Assembly: GCA_030750975.1 (NCBI GenBank)
Contig: JASMHC010000007.1
Coordinates: 1-54,590 of the forward strand
Direction: 5' to 3'
DNA length: 54,590 nucleotides
Origin: Paracoccaceae bacterium
GTDB taxonomy: Bacteria; Pseudomonadota; Alphaproteobacteria; Rhodobacterales; Rhodobacteraceae
This document shows, one piece after another, positions 1 through 7,546 of this stretch. Position 1 is the stretch's first letter, and each line of letters opens with the position of its first letter. Below the pieces are notes generated by a model that saw nothing but the letters and a program-made list of their open reading frames with translations, was not told where the DNA came from and ran no database searches. The position numbers and the translations under genes are program-made.

Positions 1-105
1 TGAGCGTCACTAATGATTTTCAGGTGTTTGATTTAAGCCGATTTGGAATTTTTCATTGTTGTTTAGTGCCCAGGTTCGCGGCTTCGTCGGCACCCCGATT
101 AAAGA

Positions 106-1257
106 TTATGGGGGATTAAGATGTTTGATCTTACGATTACGAAATACCGTCCAGCCTGCGATCCATAGCATTGGCGCGATTGAGAACAGATCGCCTCCGG
201 CTTCGGGGAAGACACGCAAAACCGCGGCGGCCCAAAGCAGCGCATAGCCCAAAAGGTCTGCTCGGAGCGGGACCAGATGCGCGTTTCGTCGGGCGACCGC
301 GCGGGCGGCGACGGCGTAGATCGAACCGCTGATTGCGCCCACCGTCAACGCATGCAAAGCGGTTGATGGCGGGATGGCGATCACTTCTGAACGGGCCAGC
401 GCCAACAAGGCGAGGCCAACAGGAAGCCACAAATAGGCGAGGTGCAGCATGACCAACAGCCCGTCCCGCCAAATCCGGCGCGATTGCCAGCAAAGCAATT
501 GGGTCAGCGTCATCCCAGCCGCGGCCATCAGCAGGGCATTTGCCACAAAATCCGCAGCAGGTTGGCCGCTTGCGTCCAGAAGGATCACCGCGAAAACCAA
601 GAACGCCCCAAGGTTTCCTGCGTAAGTTCCAAATCTATATCGTTTTTGTTGTTCTGGACGTTGCTCGAGCCGCGACCAGCTAAACCCCGCGACCACACGT
701 CCGCAAACGACGCTTAGCAGGATCGCAAGCACCAATACCGGGGCAAGGGGGCGGGTCTCGCCCATAAGGATCGCAGACTGATATCCGGTCAGCGCGAGGG
801 CAATAATCGCCTGAAATCCGCCGTTCCATGATTTTGACCGCAGGGCCGCACGACCCAGTATTAGCGCAACAAGCGCCAAAAATCCGACGCCCAGGGGCAC
901 GACAATCAGACCTGCGTCTGAAAACGTGCCCAAGGCTGTCATGCGCGCGGCGACCCAAAGCAGGATCAGCACGGCAATCCAAATGCCAGAGGGACCTCCG
1001 GTGATCGACCAACTGCGCATCGCCGTCAGGGTATAGGCGGCAAATCCGGCACCGACAAAGCCAAACAACATCTCATGCGCATGCCATGCCACAATGCCGG
1101 GCAAAGGCCCGTCAGAGGGAGAAAACGACAGCATTCCGCTTGTCGCGGCCACAACGAAGATAGCAATGGCGGCCGCAGCGGGGAACAAAAGCCGATGGGA
1201 CGAGGACAAGGCCCCGCTCATCACCCCCCGAATTTTCATTTGCGGCGCGGTGCGCAT
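106..1257 (-). CDS. nnrS: NnrS family membrane protein
   Basis: A 383-residue, strongly hydrophobic protein with about 12 predicted membrane spans. Near the N-terminus it carries the WHAHEMLFGF signature (His59, His61) typical of NnrS, a haem- and copper-containing inner-membrane protein that protects cells during nitric oxide stress and denitrification. The ATG at 1257 is preceded by GGGAGG at good spacing. It is the last gene of a same-strand run ubiT-ubiU-ubiV-nnrS, 63 bp after ubiV, so cotranscription is likely. The pairing makes sense because UbiTUV supply ubiquinone without oxygen. Family assignment is firm; the exact biochemical role of NnrS is not settled in the family. Confidence 0.9.
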   Translation of the reverse strand: MRTAPQMKIRGVMSGALSSSHRLLFPAAAAIAIFVVAATSGMLSFSPSDGPLPGIVAWHAHEMLFGFVGAGFAAYTLTAMRSWSITGGPSGIWIAVLILLWVAARMTALGTFSDAGLIVVPLGVGFLALVALILGRAALRSKSWNGGFQAIIALALTGYQSAILMGETRPLAPVLVLAILLSVVCGRVVAGFSWSRLEQRPEQQKRYRFGTYAGNLGAFLVFAVILLDASGQPAADFVANALLMAAAGMTLTQLLCWQSRRIWRDGLLVMLHLAYLWLPVGLALLALARSEVIAIPPSTALHALTVGAISGSIYAVAARAVARRNAHLVPLRADLLGYALLWAAAVLRVFPEAGGDLFSIAPMLWIAGWTVFRNRKIKHLNPP

Positions 1258-1320
1258 ATTGGCCTCCCTGTTGCGCGAACTGGCCTGGCTAAGTCATTGC
1301 CTTCGTAATCCCGCGCCGCA

Positions 1321-2235
1321 TTACGCGCGGGCCGCCTGGGCGATGCGGCGGTACCCGGCCTTTCCATAATAAAATCCGTTGCTGAACGACGTTCCCTGGC
1401 ACAGCAAGCCGAGGGCTTCTTCGGCTGCCTGCGGGGAACGGGTGCCATCCAGCACGGCGCGATATTCCCGTGCGACCGCAACCATATCCACCCTTTGGGG
1501 CATGAGACGCATATGGCTAACCCCTGCCGCTACCAAGGCCTTTATTTCAGGCAAAAGGGTCAGATAGCTGTTGGACTGTGTTTGAATGCCGTTGACGCGA
1601 AGGATCGGTTGACCGTCTTGCGTGGTCAGCGGCAGCCCGTCCGGGTCTTCTTCGCAGACGAACTGGCAATTGTCCTTGGTCCGCCCGTGGGCGCGCGCAT
1701 GGTAACATCGCGCCGACACAGCCAGCGAGGCCCGACCAAACACCTGAACTTCGACGCCAAGGCCAAGGTCGCGTGCGGCTTTGGCAGCCACTGCGACGGC
1801 ATCGCCGGGCAGCTCGGCAGGCAGACAGACATGGGTGGCGCCTTTCGTGGCCATGAAGCCTATTGTTGCTTCATTATAAGCGTTCATGAACGGTCCGATT
1901 CGATGAGGGCGATGGCCACGCGCCAGCAATCCGGCAGCATTGTTGATCTCGATTTCCGGGCTGTTCAACTCGGCAAGATCGCTGGTTGCCTTGCGCTCGC
2001 GCTTGAGCATCACTTCGGCCAGCGAAGACAGGATGACGGTTTTTCCGCCACGCTCGAGCCTTTCAATGATTTCGGGAAGTTGCGCATGCTGAAAAGCCGA
2101 GCGCTTCGAGCAGATCACTTCGCCGAGGTACACTTCGTCGATGGGGGATTCATCCGCGATACGGGCGTAAAAATCGCGCCGCTGGTCTTCGTCCCAGTGA
2201 TAGGTAATCGGACCCAGAGAAAGTTTCGTCATCAT
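1321..2235 (-). CDS. ubiV: O2-independent ubiquinone hydroxylation protein UbiV (U32 family)
   Basis: A 304-residue U32 peptidase-like protein matching UbiV (YhbV), which with UbiU hydroxylates the ubiquinone ring anaerobically. The four [4Fe-4S] cysteines are present: one in EVICSKR and a C-x12-C-x3-C cluster in RCYHARAHGRTKDNCQFVC, the spacing known for E. coli UbiV. Start: tandem ATG codons at 2235 and 2232 follow the ubiU stop at 2237-2239 almost directly, indicating translational coupling; an earlier in-frame start would overlap ubiU. UbiV works as a soluble heterodimer with UbiU and needs UbiT. Confidence in family and pathway is high. Confidence 0.9.
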   Translation of the reverse strand: MMTKLSLGPITYHWDEDQRRDFYARIADESPIDEVYLGEVICSKRSAFQHAQLPEIIERLERGGKTVILSSLAEVMLKRERKATSDLAELNSPEIEINNAAGLLARGHRPHRIGPFMNAYNEATIGFMATKGATHVCLPAELPGDAVAVAAKAARDLGLGVEVQVFGRASLAVSARCYHARAHGRTKDNCQFVCEEDPDGLPLTTQDGQPILRVNGIQTQSNSYLTLLPEIKALVAAGVSHMRLMPQRVDMVAVAREYRAVLDGTRSPQAAEEALGLLCQGTSFSNGFYYGKAGYRRIAQAARA

Positions 2236-2236
2236 G

Positions 2237-3235
2237 TTACCGCCATTTCTTCGTGGCAAAGGCGCCTTGGGTTTGCTTTTGCCCCTCGGTCAAAGCGACG
2301 AGGTTGGCGATATCGGCTGTGCGGCCCGCGCGGATATCGTCAACGGCATTGCGAAAGGATGAAACGACCGACCGCACATAGCTTTTCGACCGCTGGCGCC
2401 CTTCGATCTTGAAAGCGTGAACACCGGCGTCGATCAGGTCCGGCAGCAGCCGGGCCAGATTGAGGCTGATCGGCTCTTCAAAGGCATAATAGCCATCGGT
2501 GCGGTGGGGCACCGTATATCGGCCCTTGCAGATGGTTGGATAGCCTGCCTTCTCCTCAGGCCCGAACGAGTCGATGGTAAAGCCCCCCAGTTTGGAAGAC
2601 ATCGATCCGTCGGAGTGGCGAATATATTCGACATCCGACGCGGGCGAGCATACGCCATCGAGATTCGTTGACTGGCCGGTCAGATAGTTCGTCAGGCTAC
2701 AACGGCCTTCGACCATCAGGCCGTGGTTGCCGAAAATGAAGGTTTCAATCTCGCAGGGGATTTCCTTGCGAATTTCGCGGATCTCGGGAATTGTCAGAAT
2801 ACGCGGCAGGACCACGCGCTTCACGCCGAAGTTTTCGCAGTAGTACCGGATTGCCTCGGGGGAAGAGGCCGCCGCCTGAACCGACAAATGCAGACGGATA
2901 TGCGGATAAGTGCGCGCGATGTATTCGGCTACGCCCATATCAGCGACAATAAAGGCATCCACGCCGAACTGCGCACCCTTGTCGGCGGCTTGCCGCCACA
3001 GATCGACCTTGCCCGCCGGGGGATAGGTATTGAGCGCCAGCAGAACCTTTGCACCACGTGCATGGGCGTAAGCAACCGAAGCCTCGAGTTCCTCGGGCGT
3101 GAAATTCAAGCCTGGAAAATTGCGGGCGTTTGTGGCGTCCTGAAAACCGCAATAAACGGCGTCAGCCCCGGCATCGACAGCGGTGCGCAGGGCAGCAGGC
3201 GTACCGGCGGGGCAGATCAGTTCGGCTAGGCTCAT
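2237..3235 (-). CDS. ubiU: O2-independent ubiquinone hydroxylation protein UbiU (U32 family)
   Basis: A 332-residue U32 family protein recognised as UbiU (YhbU) by the N-terminal ELICPAGTPAALRTAVDAGA block, the EGRCSLTNYLTG block and its position between ubiT and ubiV. E. coli UbiU binds a [4Fe-4S] cluster with four Cys. Here Cys179, Cys196 and Cys236 match three of them, but the position seven residues before Cys179 is Gly172 (sequence NHGLMVEGRC), next to His171, where E. coli has Cys. The ATG overlaps the ubiT stop in an ATGA junction. The pathway call is secure; the state of the cluster is open. Confidence 0.9.
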   Translation of the reverse strand: MSLAELICPAGTPAALRTAVDAGADAVYCGFQDATNARNFPGLNFTPEELEASVAYAHARGAKVLLALNTYPPAGKVDLWRQAADKGAQFGVDAFIVADMGVAEYIARTYPHIRLHLSVQAAASSPEAIRYYCENFGVKRVVLPRILTIPEIREIRKEIPCEIETFIFGNHGLMVEGRCSLTNYLTGQSTNLDGVCSPASDVEYIRHSDGSMSSKLGGFTIDSFGPEEKAGYPTICKGRYTVPHRTDGYYAFEEPISLNLARLLPDLIDAGVHAFKIEGRQRSKSYVRSVVSSFRNAVDDIRAGRTADIANLVALTEGQKQTQGAFATKKWR

Positions 3236-3762
3236 TGCTGCATTCCTGTTTTGGGTGTTGCGTTGTAGCTGAGGCGCAAACGCCTGAGAATGGCCCGGCC
3301 TGGTGCCCCAAACAGATCCGCCGCTTCTTCGGCGATCGAACCATCGACGTCATCCAGAGCGTTGCGCAAGCGGACCACGGCCTCGGTGTCGCCGGTGATT
3401 TCCAGATCGCGCGAAAAGAACGCTGCGTCGCCGTCCTCTTCGGAATCCATCAGCTCAAGCAGCAATTTGAAGCGCCCGCGTATGACCGCGCCCGCGACTG
3501 GGGCGGCGTCGCGGGGGACCGCGCGAAAGATCAGGTTCTCGGGGTCCGGTCGCAGGTGCAGGGCAAAAGGAAACTCGATCGGATCGATCAAAAAGTCCGT
3601 CGTTTGATGCGCGCCGAGCCGGTTAAACATCGTTTCGTGATTTTTGGCGATCCGCTTGACCACGCGGGACAAAAGCGGTTGTACGGCCCGGCAAGCCATA
3701 TGGGACAAAACCGGCTGAACCGGACGGGGCCGGGAGGTATTGGTGATTGTGTCGGTCGGCAT
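3232..3762 (-). CDS. ubiT: Ubiquinone biosynthesis accessory factor UbiT (SCP2 domain)
   Basis: About 176 residues starting MPTDTITNTSRP, with an SCP2 sterol-carrier fold: the FLIDPIEFPF segment, the LRPDPENLIFRAVPRD strand and the 'ITGDTEAVVRLRNALDDVD' helix typical of UbiT (YhbT), the lipid-binding partner required for anaerobic ubiquinone synthesis. The ATG at 3762 is chosen because GAAAGG lies about 8 nt upstream; the frame is open further upstream but that part has no SCP2-like sequence. First gene of the ubiTUV-nnrS run, so its promoter should lie in 3763-4194. FNR-type control is usual for these genes, but I saw no convincing FNR box. Confidence 0.85.
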   Translation of the reverse strand: MPTDTITNTSRPRPVQPVLSHMACRAVQPLLSRVVKRIAKNHETMFNRLGAHQTTDFLIDPIEFPFALHLRPDPENLIFRAVPRDAAPVAGAVIRGRFKLLLELMDSEEDGDAAFFSRDLEITGDTEAVVRLRNALDDVDGSIAEEAADLFGAPGRAILRRLRLSYNATPKTGMQQ

Positions 3763-4194
3763 GACCGGCCTTTCGCATAAGAGACCGCTTGAAACGCATC
3801 TCGCAAGCCATCTGGCTAAAATGCGCGGTGGCCTGCATCCCCTTACGGCGTTCGCGTCGGACAGATTGTCCGGCTGTTCTTTACGACCAAAAAACACCGG
3901 TCAGATCAACGAGGCGAGTCGGTCTGACTCTCGTAAAACGCAGCCACATACGCACTTTCGGCAATGAACGAAAACTGCGGCAAAGCGCCCATGCAGACAA
4001 TCGGCAGGGAATTGCCGAACCGTAAGCTTTCCTCCGATGGCTGGACGGTTTCCAGCGCAATTCAAGCTGCTCCTTTTTCCACGGGAAAGACATGATGCTT
4101 TGCCGCAGCATTGTCGCGGACTGGACCTTTGCCGCGCCTGTGATACATACGCCGGAAATCTTTCGGCCTCCCGATCCAGACAGGACTTATCGAC
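3763..4194. other. Divergent intergenic region between ubiT and rpiB
   Basis: 432 bp without a convincing gene. It must hold the promoters for the leftward ubiT operon and the rightward rpiB. I looked for an FNR/Dnr-type TTGAT-N4-ATCAA box and found only a half-like GATCAAC at 3904-3910, which is not enough to call. Short open frames here lack ribosome-binding sites and family resemblance. Confidence 0.5.
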
Positions 4195-4647
4195 ATGAGT
4201 ACGCCCAAACGCATCGTTCTTTCCTCAGACCACGCAGCGATTGATATGCGGCTGGCCATTGCCGAACATATTGCCGCGCAAGGTCATACAGTTGTGGATA
4301 TCGGTCCCGTGACACCGGAAAGCACCCATTATCCAAAGCATGGCGAAGCCGCTGCACGTAAAGTGGCCGGTGGCGAAGCGGATCTTGGGATTATCCTGTG
4401 CGGCACCGGTCAGGGGATCATGATGGCGGCCAACAAGGTGCCCGGTATTCGCTGTGGTGTATGTTCCGAAACCTTTTCGGCACGAATGATCCGTCAGCAC
4501 AACAACGCCAACATGTTGTCGATTGGTGCCCGTGTGGTGGGAGACTCATTGGCGATGGATATTGTTGATGCGTTTCTGAGCGCCGAGTTCGAGGGCGGGC
4601 GTCACGCGATGCGTGTCGATATGATCATGGATATCGAAACGCTCTAA
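4195..4647 (+). CDS. rpiB: Ribose-5-phosphate isomerase B (RpiB/LacA family)
   Basis: A 150-residue protein of normal RpiB length. It begins with a SSDHAA motif near residue 10, has the active-site block GIILCGTGQGIMMAANK (general-base Cys in LCGTGQG), and ends with the RQHNNANMLSIGARV segment that binds the phosphate. RpiB interconverts ribose-5-phosphate and ribulose-5-phosphate in the cytoplasm; some family members act on allose-6-phosphate or other sugar phosphates. It is a single gene, divergent from ubiT. A GC-rich hairpin at 4661-4686 follows its stop. Confidence 0.9.
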   Translation: MSTPKRIVLSSDHAAIDMRLAIAEHIAAQGHTVVDIGPVTPESTHYPKHGEAAARKVAGGEADLGIILCGTGQGIMMAANKVPGIRCGVCSETFSARMIRQHNNANMLSIGARVVGDSLAMDIVDAFLSAEFEGGRHAMRVDMIMDIETL

Positions 4648-4660
4648 GCTGCGATTGCAA

Positions 4661-4686
4661 AAGGCCGGTCCATCTGGGCCGGCCTT
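4661..4686. terminator. Probable bidirectional terminator between rpiB and the small exported protein
   Basis: AAGGCCGGTCC, loop ATCT, GGGCCGGCCTT: an 11-bp stem with one G-U pair. It lies just after rpiB and 26 nt after the stop of the leftward gene ending at 4712. On the minus strand the stem is followed by TTTTG, so it looks better for the leftward gene; rpiB may also use it. Confidence 0.65.
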
Positions 4687-4711
4687 GAAATCCGCAAAAG
4701 GGATCAGTTTT

Positions 4712-5035
4712 TTACTGGTACATACCCAGCGAGAATACGGGGCTTGCGGTGACAAAATCGTAGCCGCCGCCGATCGCGATATCGTTGCTCAGGAATGCGG
4801 CGATCGCGTCATAAGTTACCTCGCCTGAGTTCAGGTAATAGGTGACACCGCCGCCGACGCTGATATCGGTTGTGATTGCGTCGATGGTGGTCAGGATACG
4901 CGCCGAGATACCAACTCCGCCGCCGCCGCCCGCGCCGACATTCCATGTTGCGCCGACCATATAGCTGGTGCCCGCATTTGCCGCCGGAACTGCCATCAGG
5001 GCTGCCAGGGATGCTGCTGCAAGAATACGTTTCAT
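4712..5035 (-). CDS. Small exported protein, Gly-rich, function unknown
   Basis: A 107-residue protein starting MKRILAAASLAALMAVPAANA, a clear Sec signal peptide with cleavage after ANA near residue 21. The mature part is about 86 residues with a run of glycines (AGGGGGVG) followed by alternating strands that resemble a short outer-membrane or amyloid-like beta domain (for example ISVGGGVTYYLNSG and IAIGGGYDFVTASPVFSLG). The ATG at 5035 has GAGAGG upstream; a longer in-frame extension has no signal peptide. No Cys. I do not recognise a named family; location in periplasm or outer membrane is inferred. Confidence 0.7.
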   Translation of the reverse strand: MKRILAAASLAALMAVPAANAGTSYMVGATWNVGAGGGGGVGISARILTTIDAITTDISVGGGVTYYLNSGEVTYDAIAAFLSNDIAIGGGYDFVTASPVFSLGMYQ

Positions 5036-5177
5036 TTTGATGTGCCTCTCACTCTTACTACTTATCGGGTCCGGATGAACGCCATCCGAACCTTGTCGTG
5101 TCGTGTTCGGATTCAGCGGTGAAAGCGCCTGCAAAGTCAAGAAGTTTGCTGCCAAAAGCCGGGAAACCGGCATTTGG

Positions 5178-5290
5178 AAGCGTTTCGCCATATTGTTGAG
5201 ACATAAGAAAGTGGCGAAAGGCGTGAAACTTGTTGGTGACGTGGGCGTTTCAAAATCAACATGTGTCTCAAAGCAATCCCGAGACGCTTT
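5178..5290. repeat. Dispersed ~112-nt hairpin repeat, copy 1
   Basis: Begins AAGCGTTTCGCCATATTG and ends GAGACGCTTT. The left half folds TTTCGCCA against TGGCGAAA; the right half begins GGGCGTTTC. It aligns along its full length with the copy at 29855-29967, with paired changes in the stem. See the findings. Confidence 0.75.
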
Positions 5291-5330
5291 GGGTGATTTG
5301 ATTGCGCCGCGCCTGTGGCGCGTCGCGGTT

Positions 5331-5404
5331 AAGGGGGCTTTGCCCCCTCCCCAGCCGCTGGCCGCGGCTGGGTTCACCCCCAAAGTATTTTGCAAAAGAT
5401 GAAA
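5331..5404. repeat. GGGGGC/CAGCCGC intergenic repeat, copy A
   Basis: A hairpin AGGGGGC-TTT-GCCCCCT is followed by CCAGCCGCTGGCCGCGGCTGG and GGTTCACCCCC, then AAGTATTTTGCAAAAGATGAA. The same order of blocks occurs at 28297-28374 and 34581-34653. Each copy is intergenic and immediately follows or precedes a gene end, compatible with a terminator-like or REP-like role. Confidence 0.75.
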
Positions 5405-5413
5405 GCCGTTTGG

Positions 5414-5872
5414 TCAGTCGTTATCGGTCAGGCCGGCGCCTGCGCCAAGGGCACGGCTTTCGTCGGTTGCGGGGGCATAGGTTTTGTGGGCATGCGCTGC
5501 CAAAGCCGCCATGGTTGCGGCATCGGTGAATGACCGGCAGGTTTCTGCGTCGGGTGACAGGCCAAGTGTGGTTGACAGATCTTCACCCGCCCATATGGCA
5601 AAGGGCATAAACAGCATTGGCTGGTCAAGGCTGGCGAGGTCGACATCCCCAACCGGAGTGACCCCGTCGGCCACGGCAATGCCCGTGGTGATCGGGCAAA
5701 GCGCCGTGTCGTTTTTGGCCAGATGCGCCACCAGAGCTGCGGCGCCCTTTAACCCTCGGGCTTCAAGCCAGCGCACGGCGCGGCCGGTGTCTTCGGCCTG
5801 ACCCCAGCTATAGCCCGCCCCTTTGGCGGCTTTTTTCGCCAGGACCTCTACTTCGTTCAGAGACCAGCTCAT
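5414..5872 (-). CDS. DUF3726-like protein of unknown function
   Basis: A 152-residue soluble protein, MSWSLNEVEVLAKKAAKGAGYSWG at the N-terminus, resembling the DUF3726 group, whose function is not known. It has no signal peptide or membrane span. Its ATG overlaps the stop of the 558-residue gene upstream (ATGA), so it is the third gene of the M19-558aa-DUF3726 operon. The tight coupling suggests the three act on one pathway; because the upstream operator-like repeat and LysR gene are specific to this unit, a small-molecule catabolic or modification role is a reasonable but unproven guess. Confidence 0.7.
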   Translation of the reverse strand: MSWSLNEVEVLAKKAAKGAGYSWGQAEDTGRAVRWLEARGLKGAAALVAHLAKNDTALCPITTGIAVADGVTPVGDVDLASLDQPMLFMPFAIWAGEDLSTTLGLSPDAETCRSFTDAATMAALAAHAHKTYAPATDESRALGAGAGLTDND

Positions 5873-7545
5873 GCCTTGTCCTCCTTCAGTTCTGGCAGGG
5901 TCCAGTTGTCGGCGTCGCTTTGGTCAAACTCGAATGGCAGCGGCGCGTGCTGGAACATATTGATCCGCACCCATCGGTCCGAGCGCGGATCGAAATGGGT
6001 GGCCCCGAAAATTGCCAGCTTGGCGCGGAGCAGATCGATGGGCAGCACCTTGTCCGAGATCGTATTGTCGCGGATTTCGGCATAGGGGAAGCGTCCGGCG
6101 ATTTGCACCCGCCGCGCGATATGGCGGTGTTCGGGATGACGGGCAAGAAACCCGCCGGTGGTGCGTGCGTCCGAGGTTTGCAAATCCGCATGCATGTGCG
6201 CGGCATCTCGGGCGGGGCAAAGGGGCAGCTCGTATGCCTCGAGATCCTCGTCAAAGCGGCTGCCCAGGCGGGGTTCAAGCTTTTCTTCCGACGTGTACCA
6301 GACGTTTTCGCAATTGGCGCGTGCCGACCAGTCGGTATCAAGCGCCCAGGCATGAACGTTTTCGGTAAGCGCCTTCAGGGTTTCAAGCGGCATCTGCCCG
6401 TCGATCCTTGCGGCGGGGGCTTCTTCGGCATGCATGGTATCGCCCAGATCATCGATCAGATCGCCATGCGGTTCCAGCATCAACGAGAAGAGCTGCTCTT
6501 GTCCTTCCAGCCCGAGATTGCTTTCGGCCCAAAGCCAAAGCCGGTTCCACGGCTGGTCGCCGTCCAGTTGGTTATGGCCCAGCCAGTCGGACAGTTTTTT
6601 AAGATCACCGCGCAGATCCGCCAGTTTTTCGATCTGCAAAGGGTGGTCCGAACGCCAGCGGTCCGCGCTTGTTCGGGCGCGGGCGACGAAGGATTTGAAC
6701 GCGGCGACCGAAATCTGGTCGGCCTTGGGCAACGAGCGGACGCGGGCCAGCGCCGTTTCCCGCGCCGTGATCCAGTTGTTCAGCAAGACAGGATGGTTGA
6801 TCAGGTAAGGTGCCATGCCAAGGCCGGTCGAATTGCCGATGCCGAAGCCACGGCGCAAGCCGGGGTCCATCGTCGCGGCGGTCTGAGGCGCACGTGCATG
6901 GGCCATGTGATCGATCAGGTCCATCACGAATTGACGGGTCAGGAAAACGCTGAGCATCTCGATCTGGAACGGAGCTTTGAATTCGGGCCGGTCGCAGGTC
7001 AGTTCGCGGTCAGCGGCCCCCAGCTTGCCCGATCCGTAAACGGCCGTTGTGCGCATCAGATAGCCGACCTGTGCGATTTTCTCTGCCTCGGGCTGGCGCC
7101 CGGCGGCCAGTTCCCCGACCACATATTCCCACAGACGGACCGAGCGGTTGGCGCGGCTGACCGACAATTCCCTGTCGGTCACGCGGCCTGCTTCCTGCAA
7201 GGGCACATTGCCCGCCAGCCGGTCGATATCGGCTTGGGTTGGCACCCCGTCAAACAGGGTGAAGGTTGCGTCCCAGGCGGTTGCGATCACCCGGTCCGAG
7301 CGCATTTCCGGTGGCAGATCATGGGCAAAGGCAACCAGCGAATAGGACCGTTCCGGCCCATGCGCCGAATACACCGCGACCCCGACGCCCTTGCCGTCTA
7401 TGTCAAACACCGGGCGGTCAAAGCGCCAGCCTTCGCGTTTCATCCGGCGCAGCAGCACCCGCATGAAGGACAGGCGCGATTGGTGGAACGCGCCCATGCG
7501 GGCCAGTTTCATCACCACGTCGGGGTCTCGCAAGGGCACGGTCAT
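5869..7545 (-). CDS. Conserved protein of unknown function (558 aa) in M19 operon
   Basis: A 558-residue, apparently soluble protein that I cannot assign to a named family. It has no signal peptide, no membrane helix and no nucleotide-binding loop that I can see. Notable blocks are the RVIATAWDATFTLFDGVP region near residue 85, a conserved-looking GFGIGNSTGLGMAPYLINHP stretch near 230-250 and a C-terminal region rich in His, Asp and Arg (ARHPEHRHIARR). It starts 2 bp after the M19 gene and overlaps the DUF3726 gene. The Gly-rich segment could bind a substrate or cofactor, but this is speculative. Confidence 0.7.
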   Translation of the reverse strand: MTVPLRDPDVVMKLARMGAFHQSRLSFMRVLLRRMKREGWRFDRPVFDIDGKGVGVAVYSAHGPERSYSLVAFAHDLPPEMRSDRVIATAWDATFTLFDGVPTQADIDRLAGNVPLQEAGRVTDRELSVSRANRSVRLWEYVVGELAAGRQPEAEKIAQVGYLMRTTAVYGSGKLGAADRELTCDRPEFKAPFQIEMLSVFLTRQFVMDLIDHMAHARAPQTAATMDPGLRRGFGIGNSTGLGMAPYLINHPVLLNNWITARETALARVRSLPKADQISVAAFKSFVARARTSADRWRSDHPLQIEKLADLRGDLKKLSDWLGHNQLDGDQPWNRLWLWAESNLGLEGQEQLFSLMLEPHGDLIDDLGDTMHAEEAPAARIDGQMPLETLKALTENVHAWALDTDWSARANCENVWYTSEEKLEPRLGSRFDEDLEAYELPLCPARDAAHMHADLQTSDARTTGGFLARHPEHRHIARRVQIAGRFPYAEIRDNTISDKVLPIDLLRAKLAIFGATHFDPRSDRWVRINMFQHAPLPFEFDQSDADNWTLPELKEDKA

Positions 7546-7546
7546 C

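Larger units (their letters stand above)
5036..5413. other. Intergenic region holding two different dispersed repeats
   Basis: 378 bp without a gene. Apart from the promoter of the small exported protein, it holds a copy of the ~112-nt hairpin repeat (5178-5290) and a copy of the GGGGGC/CAGCCGC repeat (5331-5404). The two repeats lie almost back to back. Confidence 0.7.

Noticed and set aside
1-105. Plus-strand gene ending at the left edge
   Set aside because: The first bases are TGA, but no upstream sequence is available and no coding signal can be judged.
3895-3915. FNR-type box in front of ubiT
   Set aside because: Only a half-site-like GATCAAC is present; the TTGAT half is missing at the right spacing.
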